Shown: piece after piece, positions 24,701 to 39,700 of the stretch
Position numbering within the stretch: the stretch's first letter is position 1
Layout of the letters: every line of letters begins with the position of its first letter
Assembly (NCBI GenBank): GCA_947561585.1
Contig: CANNZV010001181.1
Coordinates: 1-64,000, forward strand
Direction: 5' to 3'
Source: Caprella mutica
Lineage: Eukaryota; Arthropoda; Malacostraca; Amphipoda; Caprellidae
Length of the DNA: 64,000 bases
The notes under the pieces: model-generated
Told to the model about the DNA's origin: nothing
What the model saw: only the letters and a program-made list of their open reading frames with translations
The model's database searches: none
Position numbers and translations under genes: made by a program

Positions 24701-27700
24701 TAATTTGTATTTCTATTAGAAAGAAATAATATTAAATAATAATAGTTAGGGACGTACCTACGGAGGTTCACCTGTGGTTCACAGCGTTAACAGAGACGAA
24801 CTGGGGCGCTACTTGCTCTATTCAGAGGCCCCGCCCTGCCCCACCCTTCCCCCAATAACGGGGCAGAGGGTAAAATAACCAAACAACTAAAGTGTAATGG
24901 AGGAAAATGAAGAGATGACAGATTTAATGATTTCACCTTCAAAATCGATTAAAATAAACTATCCTCCAAATCGCAATATTCAAAACTTGAATTTTATCAT
25001 TATTTTCAAGCTTACTCGAGCAGATTAATATGTCGCAGCCACAACCCTCACAGGTTAATAACAGTCAATGTTCAAGGTACGTCATAAATTTTGATTTTCA
25101 AAATGCATTTAAAACTAAACTAGGGAAAACTTCGAGTTATCGGACAGTTTCACATTTCGATAATATAAGCAATAAAAATTTAATAATTATTATTTAACTA
25201 ATATTTATACCTGTTCAAATTAAGTTTTAAATAATAATTATTACAGATTTTTTTCTGTATGAGCGAAAATGTGTGACAGTCCTATAATTCGGAAATTACC
25301 CTCATTAAAAAAATATTTTTCATATTCTTTTTAGGTTTTTTAAAAATGTTGAAGATATAACAACCATCCACAACTTTTAAAATATGTTGAAGATATAACA
25401 ACCCTCCACAACTTTTAAAAAGTTAGGTTTTTTAAAAAAATGTTGAATATATCAAGCACCCACAACTTTAAAAAAGTTAGGTTGTTTAAAAAATGTTGAA
25501 GATATAAAAACCACCCACATGATCGATGTTTTATTTAGACGAGGTTTCTCAGGTGTGACAAAGGCAATTAATAACGCAGGTGCCTCAGTCACATGATTTA
25601 AAAGGAAAAACATAAATTGTTGAAATACTGAAAAACGTTCATAGCTAGGGGCAAGTTACGAATTATCGGTCAGTACAACATCTTCGGTTATATAAGGAAA
25701 AAACAATATAAAAATTATTATTTTCAGATAGCACAGTGTAATAATAATTATTATTATATAGTTTTTTCTTATTGTGACCGAAGATGTAGCAATGACCGAT
25801 AATTCGTAACTTACCCTATATGAATAGGTATGGATTAACGCTACCATGATTCTAAATGATGAAATATATATATAAACGAGAAAAAAAAACATTATTATAA
25901 AGGAAGAATACGAGTGGTTTTAATTTATTTTGGCATTGGCTTTAATGTTCACAATGGAGTACCGACAGTTGGGTGCAAGACAATTGAGCCTGGGACAATT
26001 GAACCCAGGACAATTTGAGACAGCAGGTATAAAAAAGAATATTTACTTTGTTATTACAGTAGCAATGGTCTTCAATTAAGTTAATACAGTAGAGTCTGAT
26101 AAAAAGGGGCTCGTCTACAACCAGGAGTATTAAGATTATGCCTTTGTATGAAAGAAAGCCTGTACATAATATTTAACTTTCATTTAATGCTTCATAAAGG
26201 TTTATTTCTTTGAAACCTGTCAACTTATTAGTTACCTGTTTACTAAGTTTCTATCCCCATATGGAATAGACGATAGCAAAAGGATTAAAATTTAATTTAA
26301 CTCATTGATTGAAACAAAAATATCTAAACAATAATTTTTTTCTGGGCTTAATTGTCTCGGGGCTCAACTGCCTGCGGACTCAATCGTCTTTCACAATGAA
26401 TATTGACTGAAAATTTTAACGTCTTTAAGAGTTTCCAATAACAAAAAACATTTCTTTTATAATTTTATTGATAACTACCAAGTAAAAGACTACTGCAAAG
26501 TCACGTGAAAAAATAGAATATATAAATATTTAATGGCCTAATTAAATATTATATTAACTTGTATTATAAATTTATAATTCAGAAATTAAATGACTTATAT
26601 AATATATGTGTATTGTTTGTAGATATTGTATGAATTTATTTTTGATAGGAAAATTTCATCCCTAGTGAAATATCATTTGTATTGACTGTAAGTAGATATT
26701 GTATGAATGTTCTTCACCTTAAAAGTTCACCCCTAGTTGAATATTATTTGCATCATCTAGCAAACCAATTATTAAAATGTATGAAATATTGAGATATGTT
26801 ACCTTGTGGTGAATAGTCTCGCAAAAACCACTAAACTAATTCAAATATCCTTAAAAAGATGTAACTAATTTATTTTTAAAGTTTTAAAAGTAAAGCTAAT
26901 TTAAATATTAAGTATTTGACTGATTGGTCTCCTTCTGGGAAATCTCACTAAATTTATGAAGTGTAGCACAAGAGAAACGACGAAAAAGTTGTACATCCTT
27001 TATTTTTAGAGCTTTCGAATAATAGATTTTTTAATTTTTATTACAAAACACTGGACCACATCAGAGAGACTCCATTTCTGTGGTCATGTTACAATTCAAC
27101 AGTTTTATCAATCTAACATATTAACAATTTTGGGTTCCGCAAAGGGTGAGAGAGGGAGGAGAATGTGAGAGGTGAAATTGTGATATATCTGATGGTTAGA
27201 TATTATTAATGATATCTATGGAATCAAGAAAGTTGAAAATATTCTCTGTTTTTGTATGGTTATTCAACACAGCTATGGTTAATGGTTGGTTGGGTCTTTG
27301 TTCCAGATGAGTTTCTCTTTGTTCTAAGAGTTCTGTGCAATTTTCAAAGATGTGTTTGATGCTCAGTGCTTCGTTATTGCAAAATGGGCATGGTGGAGTT
27401 CCTATTGCAACTGTATTATCCATGAGATGGCTGTGGGTGAGGTTTGTGTGTCCTATTCGAAGTCTATTGATTATTACACCTTGTTTTCTCGGTAGTTTCA
27501 ATTCTTTCCATTTGCCTGGTTCTGGCTTTATTTGTCTGAGGTGGGTATTCACTGTCATCCAGTGTTCTTTCCAGCGGTTCACAACTTTTTTCATGATTTC
27601 TTGTGTCCAGTCTGTGTATGGACAGAGGATTAGTTCAGCTGGTTTTCTGGATGCTTCTTTCGCTTTTTTGTCTGCTATATTATTGCCTGGGATATTTGGA

Positions 27701-30700
27701 TAATAGAATATTCATTATCAATAACCTAATTAAGATAATTTTAAAGAAATATATTATTTCTATATATTTCTTTAAAATTAGTCTTAATTAGGTTATTGAT
27801 AATGAATATTCTATTATTCGAAAGCTCTAAAAATAAAGGATGTACAACTTTTTCGTCGTTTCTCTTGTGCTACACTTCATAAATATTAAGTATTAATATT
27901 AATTTTCAGAGAAGGAACTGATTATTTTTTTTTAAATAACACACTATTTATTCATAAAAATAAAGTTCAAATCCCACAAACACCGTACGAGTCATGCTTC
28001 TATCAAACATTTTAGTGTTTTTTCCTTCTTCTCAACACTTTCTTGCAATTAGCATCTTTAGCCTGGTAACTAAGCAAACAGTGCTCACTAATAGTGTATC
28101 TGGTGGCCTTAGTACTAACATCTGTGCTTTGCCCTCAAAATTGACAGTTACTGTAAATAAAAGGCGAGCTGAGTGTTGAAAAAATTCAGTGAATTTCTTT
28201 TCCCCTGTAGCTATTTTCTTTACTTTGTTGAGATAAGAAATTAAACAATTTCTTTCTAAATAAGAAGAAATCACCAACAATGTTTGTGAAGCTAAATGTT
28301 ACTCGTCTAAAAAAGTGATGAGAAGTGAAGCCTGTAAATGAAAATGTAATGATTAAATAATTGGTGCTGCAGTTGCTGAGTATTATTCTTTTTTCTCCTT
28401 TCTTTAAAATCTTATATTTAAATTGTTCCTCTTTAAGTTCATTTAAACATTAAACCTAAATGCTTATCAATATGTCATCGAAAGTGTCTTGAATAATAAA
28501 AATGTCTTAAAGAAGAAACATTTAATATTTGGTTAATATTTCACTGATGTCAGTTTTATGTCAATGATGAAATAAAAATATGTGGATAATTAAATTAAAT
28601 AATATTTGTTAAGAGAAAAAATACACAATCGTCACTTGTTACAAGGAAAAATACAGATGAATAATATATACTCTTTCAATTTTTTTTTTTATTGAACCCA
28701 TTGCGAGTTATAGTGGGGCCATAGAAGATAAGTGATATCCCATCTTAATATTAGATGTGCCCACCATAACTCCCCGGTTAACATTAGATGCGTCCACTAT
28801 ACCTTTGTGCCTGGGTATCGGTGGCTTCGGTATTCACATTATTGGTTGACTGATATAATAGCATCAAGTTATTGTTAGTGAGTGAGCAGGTTCAACAGGT
28901 GGAGGCGCATACTATCAACACCATCTTTGTTCTAATTACTTCAACTAAAATGATTTACTAGGTACTATCAAAGAAAAGTGTCTCCGCATGATGTTAATTT
29001 CATATATCACAGTTTTCTAATTTTATATTATTTTGAAAAATCTTACAAATTTGTCGTCGTGTGCCCAGTTTTTAAAATATCTACAAAAATTAGAATTAGT
29101 AAATTTAATTTTTAGGAATGTAAAATTATTAAACTGTCGAAACATTATTTCGAATACTATTTTCTTTGATTAATAGAATAGAAGTAAAACATAGAGTAAT
29201 ATATCAAAATATATTATAGGATATTTCAATTCATTTAGAAATGATTTAGATTACAGAAATGTGTTGCAATAAGACGGTCAGTTAGATGCAGCTAGAGCCT
29301 TTTAATTCCGGTATCTTTTCGTCTCTTGGATAGCAAAAGGTATTAACAAAATAAAAACAATTACTTGACGACAAGGCGACACCTAGCGGAGACATCTGAG
29401 AATTAACCTTCGTGTAAAAATAAGACCCTAAGTAATTCTTGCCAAATAGCTCTACACAATTAAATCGATAGAAGAATTCTTCGCAACACAGCATATCGAT
29501 TAAACAAAGCAAATACCAAGTAACATTTTAAATAGAGATATTTTAGAAGTAAAGATAAACTAGTGTGTAGCGTTCACTTATAGTAATAATGAAAATTGAA
29601 ATTGAATTAGCTTGTATGTAAATAAAAAACTTATTTCATAAATAATCAAGATAAAGATTATGTTAATAAATTTGGAAATATGTTCTACTGTAGACTCAAC
29701 CAAAGAGAATGAACTAAATATCAAGTGTTTGACAAGTTAAATTTGATCTCTTTAAAATTCTTGGGAGTGCATTACGAAATTACGTTGGTTAATGTTCTAT
29801 TGGGATTATGCATATAATAACCAATGCCAAGATGAAGACTGTTATTACTCAACTAATGGTGGGAGTAGCGTTTTCTCTTGTCACAACTAATGAAACGAAT
29901 AGACAGACGGGAGCAACAGTGGAAGAGGGAAGATTTATTTACAAGCTGCCGATGAGTCAGACAGAGGTGAATGTGAACTGTGAAACACTCAGTGTTTGGA
30001 TTGGTGATGATGGTAATAACAATTTTATTGAAAAAAGATACTATCAACAAACAATGTTGGAAGTTACTAATTAAAGGAAGAGTCGGCATTTTCAATGATA
30101 AGAAAAGAATATATAATTATTATCATTATACTAATTAGGATCAAGAGAGCTGCAGGTATCGAATCAATTTCCATGAACTGCAGATATCGAATCAATCTTG
30201 GTTAAAATAGGCATGTTTCCGAGTTTAGTTAAGCAATTATTATTTTTATATTGATTTCGTATGTTTACCATGCAATTAAAGATTATAATTATATACCTAT
30301 ATTTCAAATTATAACTTAATGGTCGAAAAAAAAAATTGAATTTCATAAAAGAAATCATAAATCATTCTGTATGACAATAAGACATAGGTTTAAAAAAAAA
30401 TCAGCTTATTCTGTTAAGAGAGTGTTTGGAAATATCCTGGAAAGTATATTAAATTAATTCCTATCTATCCCATTATAAATCAAGTGTTAATAATTCGACA
30501 ACCAGTTTGAGTTTCGAAATTTTTTTTCTAGCACGATAAATTCGATATCGCTTTGTAAAAAATTAAAAAATTTCCTGTCCACGTCCAACTGTTCCCGAGA
30601 AGTACTGTTCCTAGTCACAAACAGGCAAAACATAGTATAAATGCCGATTCAGCGAAATTCATTATGAACTGATGATATTGTTGTATAATATAAAATCATA

Positions 30701-33700
30701 GACCATAGCATTGTATAATGAACATATTTTTGATATGTCAAAAAGATTTAAAAAAGTTTATATTCTCAAATTAAAAAAGAAATTTCAGAATGAGTAGAAT
30801 TTAACTTAAATTTCAATCTAAGCTGAATCAAAGAAGAGTAACATCGATTATATCCAAACTACATTCATATTGAAATACAATAATAAGAAAAGAAATATAA
30901 GAATTGTTCAGCGAAAGTCATCCATTACTTTAATCCACACAGTTTACGACAAATAAATATAATAGCTATCATGACTCATCGTTATGGTGCTACAATTATC
31001 TCGAGTATAAAAACACTACCAAATCTAATTATTTATATTTTCTATAGAATGATAATAAGCAGAGAGGATGGGTAATAATTTAATGCCAAAGCAATGTCTA
31101 CTACCAACGGTAACTCTATGATCACAATGTATATTATATGATAGTACCTATATACAGAATAGGGAAGTAACAGATATCTTGCAGGACTGGTAAAGGCACA
31201 GTGTACAATATGGGCCATAAAAATTAATCCGATTTTTTCCAAAAAGCTACAAAAGATTGACAATTTCTCAAGGGCCACAATAAAAAGGATTCATCGCTAC
31301 CTCCTTCCTATTCATATGAGACAACTCTTAATACAAATGTAGCAATTACAATTTTCAACTGCAACAATTAATCAGGCCCACTTCATACTTACGTTTTTTA
31401 ACACTGTGCAAAAAAAAACTTTTCTTGAAATATGTTCACACTTGTGTTTTTTTTATCGCTGATGGGAAAATAAATGTTATTTTTCTTTCAGTGATCAAAT
31501 AGCTAGCTATCAGCGATAAAAAACGCAAGAGTCAAGCGGCACTTAACCAAGCGAAGAACGAACAATCATAGTGAAAACTTCGAAGAGATCAAAAATGTCA
31601 CTGAAGTTGTTCTAATTCAAACCAGTTTCCAAGGAAGAAGTGTAAGCACCCTGTATTAAAATGTCTACCATTTTATTTTTTTCCTTTTGTGTTCACTGCC
31701 TTTTAGTAAGTAAAATCACAGAGTTAGCTCTAAGAATAACGTTCGCGCCATGACAAAAATAAATCACCCTCACTCTTTGCTTACCTGTTCTTAAACTATG
31801 TCTATCAGTTCAAAATTGATTTACCGTATAATAGTACATACAGGGGGGGGGGGAGAGACCAAGATACATTTTTACCCATTGGCTAAAGATTTACAAGTAT
31901 TTGAAAAATAGGAAACATTTCTGTGGTCCACACCCATATTCTGGTAAAGGCTCAGTATACAGAATAGACAAGTTACAACAGCATCTTATGGGGCTGGTAA
32001 AGGAGTCTCAATCAGAAGTCAAAGAGCGACATTACTGGTATTAAGCAATATTTCGTTATGGAAATCTCCACATTCATTGAAAAAATTAATAAATTTTGAG
32101 ATCATGAAAAAATTTAAAAATCAGAATCTTCACTTTGTTTGTCTCATGCTCTTCATTCTGAATTATTCAAACAACTTTACAATAACTATTTAGTTTGAAT
32201 GAGTTTCTTTAATAGTTTTGTGACGTCACAGGTTGATTTTTAGTGGATAATTCAGAATTAGGAGTGGACTCCTCTATACCACACCATAAGAATAAAACTA
32301 AAATCTATTATTGAACACGGAAATCAATTAAATTACTTTGAAATGGTAGTGTGGCGCTCGGCAATGTAAAAAAAGTTAATAAATTAGCTCACCATAGTGG
32401 CATTTTGTTTTTAACCTAACCCTTTTGTTAATGATGTTAAATCAGTGCCATTTTGGCACAAAGGGCACACTAGAGTTACACAGTCCGAATGCTAAGACAG
32501 GGCAATAAATTATAAGGAGACATAAATAACAAATGAGCGAAATGAGTGAAGAGTTACAGCCATTGAAGTGGATATACTCAGCTGTTTCATCCAATGTACT
32601 ATTGCCTCTAAATACTTGTTAGGTACATCTTTTAAACCGAAAATCTTTCTAAGGTTTCAACATTTCATATCTACAATAACTGTTCAAAATACTAAGCGTT
32701 TATTATTTAAAATATTATTTTCAGTAGCTACTCTATATTGTTCAAAATGCAACTAACATATAAATATTATGAGCATAGTATAAATAAACAATAGCAATTG
32801 GAATAGTTGGGGACAAAATTAGATGCCATTTCGGATAGAGCCTCTAAGGTTTGCAGATCATACTATCGTAAGAGTTCTCTTCGCGACTAGTGATCCACTT
32901 CAAGTTCAACACTTGGCTGTACACAATACAAAATCTTAGTAGTTTGAATATCTAAGTTACATTGAAACTATGTATATCCGAAGAGGGAAAGATACTTATG
33001 TTTTATTTCATACTATCGTTATGATACTCTATTCATTAGAGCTAAGGTCACTAGTTATAAACTACAAACCAATTGCAATTTGGATCTATATATTTATATG
33101 CAATGTAAGTTGATTCGGTGGATTTTACATTACTCTCCGACTTTATAAGCAAACAAAAAAGACTAAGAAAGCTACAACGGAATAATCCAAAACCATAACA
33201 AAGTTGATAGACTTATTATAAATGACTACCTAGGGTAAGTTCATAACTATCTATCGGTATTACATTTTCAGTCATATAAGAAAAGACGATATATTAATTA
33301 TTATTTCACTAGGATTTGTTGAGTAAAACAACTAACACTGGTTGGTTATTTTTACTCAACTTATCCTAGTGAAATAATTATCATTATACCGTTTTTTCTT
33401 ATATGACCAAAAATGTGGTACTGACCGATAATTAAGAGTTTACCCTAACCGGTAACTAAATACAATTAGCTTCTCTAAAAGAAAACATTAGGTAGGTACC
33501 TAAAAGAGTAAGAAAAAACCTAAATACCACAAAATATAAGATAACACGAGACAGAGAAAGCATCACTCTCTTGTTCTTCTATTTACTCTATTAGAAAGTC
33601 GGACAATGAACGTTAGTGTTAATATTTCTTATGGAATTAATTACGAAATAAATATTATATTAATACATACTTGTTGACTGTGATTTGTTATGTAACCTTA

Positions 33701-36700
33701 TCTCTACAAATTTAAAGCATTTCTAGAGAAATTATAATTTAAAGTGGAGGGGACATAATGTCCATAGGAAATGATAATTTCTTTAAATTGTTTTTTTTAC
33801 CGAACAAATGGTTCGGAGACAGATGTTTCTTTTGAATGCCATCAGACATTATGAAGGTATCGATATCTAATTGAAAGATTGAATTCTCTAGCTAGACATT
33901 ATGCAACTCTAACTAGTGTCACCATGGATAGAAATATAGCGACGTGTCAGATGGACGAAATTATCTGGGAAAATTTATTGCCGACAGCTGAGTTAGAGGG
34001 AACAATAGGTACGTATAGGTAGGTAGGTATGTAGGGAGAGAGACATGCAACTTGCAAAGTGTAGTTTCAATCCACTAACAGCTTACATAAGTGAAAGCTA
34101 GATAGAGAGTAAAATAAAGAAGTTGATGAGGAAAACTCAACAACTTTACAGTCGTTTGCAAGAGTATAAAATGGTTGCACAGCAGTAATAGAGAGTGTAA
34201 ATGTTTGGTTGTGATGTGTCGATTCATGGCACTTTGCCCAGGTTTGAATGTAAAGGCTTGTGACTCGGAATATTTGAGGTTTATTAAGGTAGGTACTTTG
34301 GTTAGAAAGTGTGAGTGAGTCACGGTATAGTGTTACACTCACTCACTGTAAAGCTTATGTAACTAATCAAAAGGAAAACCTCTGGAGAAACGATGTTTGA
34401 ACACTGGGAAAATGAATGGAGTTAGCTACGACATGAAAAGATTTACATGTTAACCATCTCTCTTAGAAATCTCAAAGACAATATTGTTACGAAGTTGACT
34501 GGATGTTGCAGTATAAATTCTAATCTTGTGTAAATCATAGGCAGTTAGTGGTAATTGTAAGATAGAATCATAGAATTCGGTTCTATTCCTTACTAGCTAA
34601 TTGGTAAAATAAAAGTTAGTTTCTCTTTAGCCACTAAGATATGAATTAGCTGGAGGTACTTACAGTGAAGGTGTAGAATCCCTTAGGTACAGGCTGTCCA
34701 CCATACTTCACAGCAAGGGAATAGTCGCCTGGTTCATCCACAGTGTAGTACACGTTGAAGGTGCCGTCGCCATTGTCAGAAATGTCAAGGTCAAGGTCCC
34801 TGAACACAAAAGAATGAGGTCAAGGCATTACGAAACACAGCGAATGGAACAATTTTTGGAGATGCAAGAACTAGGGTAAGTTACGAATCATAGTCTGTTT
34901 AACATCTTCGGTCTATAAGAAACAACGATATAGCTAGTAATTATCATTTAATTTTAATTGGTATCCATGATACTTGGGGAGGTACCATGGATACGAAATA
35001 AAATCACTTATATGACCGAAGATGTGAAACCGACCGATATTTCGCTACTTATCCTACCTAACCAAAATACTGTCCCTGAGACTCACCGTTCATCCAAGGC
35101 AGAGGAAGGTCTTATCCTACATGTGACAGCTCCTTTGCCAGCATCCTTAGCATCTACAGTCATGCAGTACTCCTCCTTGATGTTGAGGGATTTACTGATA
35201 CCCTCTGTGATCTCACACTTGTCAGCCTGAACACAGAGGAGATACGTTAACAAGAGAATATTGCATCAATTTGATATATATTTTTTATGCATTAGTCAGT
35301 GAGAACTCTACTCTGAACCACCACCTCCACCTCTATGTAGAGGGAAAGAGGATAAAACACTGGAGATATTTATTAGCTATTCTCTAATCTGAGACATAAT
35401 GAGTTCTAAATTTAACAAAACTTTAAATTAAATTAAAAAACTGACACTATAGCTATAACTCTTGTTAAAGTAAGTTCAAGATCAACAGGAGCAGGGATAT
35501 AGAAGAGATATTATCACGAAATGAAAAATGTCTCGCGCATTAAATTTTCAATTTCGAGTTATCGCACGGTTCACCATTTTCTATCATAAGAGAAATATAT
35601 AATAAATGTTATCATTATGTTATTTATTAGCTATATATATATATTACTTTTTCTGTATGGTCGAATATGTAGAACTGTCCAGTAACTGGGAAATCACCCT
35701 TACATCTCAAAAAAAGACAGAGTTTAAGGGAGGGTTATTCTGCTAATCTTCATTTGCTCCTAACTTCCCCTGGGGGTGAACTCACCTTTCCAGTTGCATA
35801 GGCCTGCACAGGGTAAGGACTGTTAGCGAGGTCCTCTCCGTTGTACTTTACACCAACTTTGTACTTGCCGCAATCGTCAGGAAGGAAGGAGGTTTGGTAC
35901 TTTCCTGGTCCCACTTTCTCGACATCTACCTTGCGAGGGTAGCCGTCAGGACCCTGAAACGAGGGACGGAAAATAAGTACAACTATTTGATAAGCAGAAG
36001 TAGAAATATGAATGATATAAAAGACCGAAAAGCAATTAGTTTTTCAAAAAAATTCATTATTAATTGAATAATTTTTCAACTGTTAATAAATGTACTACAT
36101 TCACTTGGTACCTAACTAGCTACTTAATGTTGTAATTTAGTTTTGAAGAATGACAATAATTAATTTATTTTCATTTTAGTAGGGGTTTAACGTGTGCTTC
36201 GGAGCCGTATGCCATATCGCTGACGTCAAAAGGAAATCAAATACAAGGGACTGGAAGAAGCAGAATGAGTAGCTACCATAAAAGCTAGCACTCCTCACCG
36301 TGACATTTAGGTCCAAGTCACCCCTACCCCTGTCAGGTGTGTCAAAGGTGTCTATGGTTAAGGTGGTGGGAAGTGAAGCAGGCACCCCTGGGGATGAAAC
36401 ACCCGGGCCTGATATTTTGATGCCTGCAAGAAAAGAACATTTAGTTATTACGGTAAGTTACGAATTATCGGTCAGTTTCATATCATCGGTCATATATGAA
36501 AAAAATATAATAGCTATCCTATGTCTATTTTTTTATTATTACAGCTCGATTCGTAGAAATTCAATTTAAAAGTTACATAATTTGAATTTACCAACAATCG
36601 AGGTACATGACTGGTAAATTACAAGCATACCAATTCCTAAATAAAATAACAATTCCTTCTATTTTTGTGTGTGTTTGTCACCTGTATCGTCAGTGATGCT

Positions 36701-39700
36701 GCTGCCAGGTGCTGGGGCCATGTTCAGACCAGGTCCTGAGACTTTCACTTCTTGGGTGAAAGGTTCTTCTACGGGCACATTGCCATACTTTGGGGACACC
36801 CTTTGAGTCCAGGGACTGTGGGGACAAGTGAGAAATTGGTATGGTGATTTAGGAGTGAATTGCGTGCAGTGCTTTTCAGAGGATTTTAAACTTTTTGAAA
36901 TAAGTAAAAAAAATTAACGAAACCTATAAACTATGTTCAAAGATCTTGGCCTAAATTGATCACTACTTTTTTAATTCTCGAGGTCTTTTCAGTCAGAGTT
37001 TACTAACAACAAAACAAAATCTATTTTACGATAAAAATGTACTATTTCTTCAGACTGTATAATGTATATGTTAATAATTTAATAGGAAATTTACCAACAT
37101 TCTTTTTTATTTGGCTTGAATCTGAATTTGATTTTACCAACCATAGATAAAACGAATAATTTGATATTAATTGTCATTTAATTTTAACTCATTGAGTGAA
37201 TATTGTAAAGGATTTTCAGTTTACATGAATAAATTTATATAAAATATCTAAATAAATAATTATTGCAAGTAACGTCGATGCTTTCTATCATAGATTAATA
37301 AACTATAAATTAAACAAAATAATATTCTACGAGATACTATAATAATTAGCTACGAACAATCAACGATAATAAATCTAGATGAAATATTAAAAAAGGATAT
37401 GGAGGGATTAGAAAGAAACAAAATAATCCTGGTTATAAGATTTGAAAATTGTACATATAGAAAACCAGTTACAGTAGAATTTGATATTAACTTCTTCAGT
37501 TATTTTATTAACTTTATTCCGAAACCACACATATTAATTATAAAGGATTTAGGGTAATTAACCAATATTAAAATGTATAGAAATAAAAAGAATTAGATAC
37601 CACCATCTATAATATCATATAGGGTAATTTTACGAATTTTTGGACAGTTCCACATTTTCGCCAATAAGAAAAAACATACATAATTTAATATTTTAACTCA
37701 TTATTCTAATTAATTATAATTAGCTACGAGTTAAAATGGTAAATTAAATACATTTTTTTTCTTTCTATGATCGAAAATGTGGAACCGTCCGGTAACTCTG
37801 AAATTACCCTAGCAAAAATAGAAATAGAAATGGTTAAAGGTCATCTCCAGACACCGGGGAAAAATGAGTTTATTACATAATATTGCAGAAAAGGTGTAAG
37901 ATAATAAATCTGCAAACAGAATAAATAACAGTATAGCTATATATTTTTGTATGCTTTTAAGTTTTTCCTACTCGATGTACCACAGCATACGAAACACTAA
38001 TTTGACGCTGAAGAAAAAGATTGTACACTCATTGTTTCGACTTCTAATTAGAATTCTATAAACAAAAAATGCGTCTTCGGCTTTCGCTTAGATTTAAATT
38101 ATTTCCTGAAGTATATAAACGTTTCTGTTATAAAGTTCTTCAATTTTATACCTATTGCTACACAAACATTTCATCGATTGGCTATAACTACCTAGTTGAA
38201 ATTCAAAACAAACAGAGTACATTCTTTTTCTATGGGTGGAAAATTAGCAAAGCTAAGTAATACTGCTTAGTACATTTTTGAAAATAGAAATCTTTAAAAG
38301 CACATAAAATATATTCCATTAAATTTCATGGGGTTTGCAGCAAAACGATAAGAAACATGAGCATCATTGATTAAAATAAGAAAATAATGCTAGGAAGGGA
38401 CTTAAATTATAAGGATTATACCACACAATACATCAAATAAAAAGTTAATAAAATAATTAGTAGTGTGTTCAGACCTGTAGCCTGAAGTGAGTGCACTGGG
38501 TAGAGTAGACTGACGAACACGAACCCGAAACGGACTGCAGAGAATTACTCGGCTACAATCACTAATAAATATTTCATTCTACTTTTCTCTATAAAATCCA
38601 TTAAGTGAATAGTCTTGAATCTCTTGATCTAACCACTCTAATTTATTAACAAGTAAGGATTTTCAACAAAAAGATGTATCAATAAAAATGAATTAAATGG
38701 TAAAGTAAGTGAAATGCAGTAAATGTATATTCATATATACTTTTTCTATTCATTAGCCCTAAAAGTAACTAGGGTAAGGTACGAATTATTGGTCAGTAGC
38801 TACTACATCTTCGGTTATATAAGAAAAAAAGATATAAAAATTGTTATTATTACACAGTGCTATCTAATACTTCTGCAAACCCGGGTTTGCAGAAGTATTA
38901 GATAGCACTGTGTAATAATAACAATTTTTATATCTTTTTTTCTTGTATGACCGAAGATGTATTACTGACCGATAATTTGTAACTTACCCTAGCTACCTAC
39001 AATTCATAAACAAATATAGATCCTTTATATGCTAAATACATTTGAGACTGGCTATTTACTATAGCTACTAATATTCTAACGATGGTGATCACATGAAAAT
39101 AAGAACGTTTTCATATTATAACTTCATGGAAATCTAATAGATGAATAAATCATCAATAAAAAAAGAATATATGACATGGTACAGAGCCACTCAATGTACC
39201 TATTGATTACCAGTTGATTTAACTTATTTTTACATTTTAATTATTTGTATCTCACAAATTATAATTGGTAGCTATTTGAATTTTTTATTGTTAATAAAAC
39301 GAGAGATTTTGATTTTTTTAACTAGGTATCCATGATGCCTGTGGGTATCATGGATACCGAGTTAAAAATATCTAAGTGTCTCGGTATATCAACAATCAAA
39401 AAATTCAAGTAGCTATCTACCAATTATAATTTGTGAGATACAAATATTTAAAAAGTAAAAATAAGTCCAATTAACTAGTTGATAGTTCTAGTGTCTAGTT
39501 ACATTGACTATTGATTCAAATTTAAAAGAACACTTTAAATGATTAACCAACCTGCCAGGCACAGGTTCTCCGTGCCAGGTGATGTCAGTGGTCTGGTCCC
39601 CTGCTACGTCATCGTCAGGAGTGTACGTCACGTCATAGACACCATCTCTGATCTCACGGATCTTAGGCTCAGTGGCGACAGGTCCTGTAAAAGGTTGGCA

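Larger units (their letters stand above)
21748..34663 (-). other. 12.9-kb intron between Ig13 and hinge 1
   Basis: The largest intron in the window. It contains six family-A MITEs, a foldback element, the LINE/inverted-repeat composite and several degenerate repeats. Small ORFs such as 22372..22620, 23584..23844, 28032..28280, 29808..30074 and 34067..34342 match nothing I know and have no coding signature. A first exon for a short C-terminal filamin isoform could be here, but I could not identify one. Confidence 0.6.

Noticed and set aside
29808..30074. 88-codon plus-strand ORF in the large intron
   Set aside because: No recognisable domain, no splice or promoter context and a long antisense ORF over the same DNA; treated as chance.
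38771..38990. Near-perfect hairpin as a microRNA precursor
   Set aside because: The whole 220 bp belongs to a MITE family with dozens of copies; a dedicated miRNA gene is the less likely reading, although small RNAs from it are possible.
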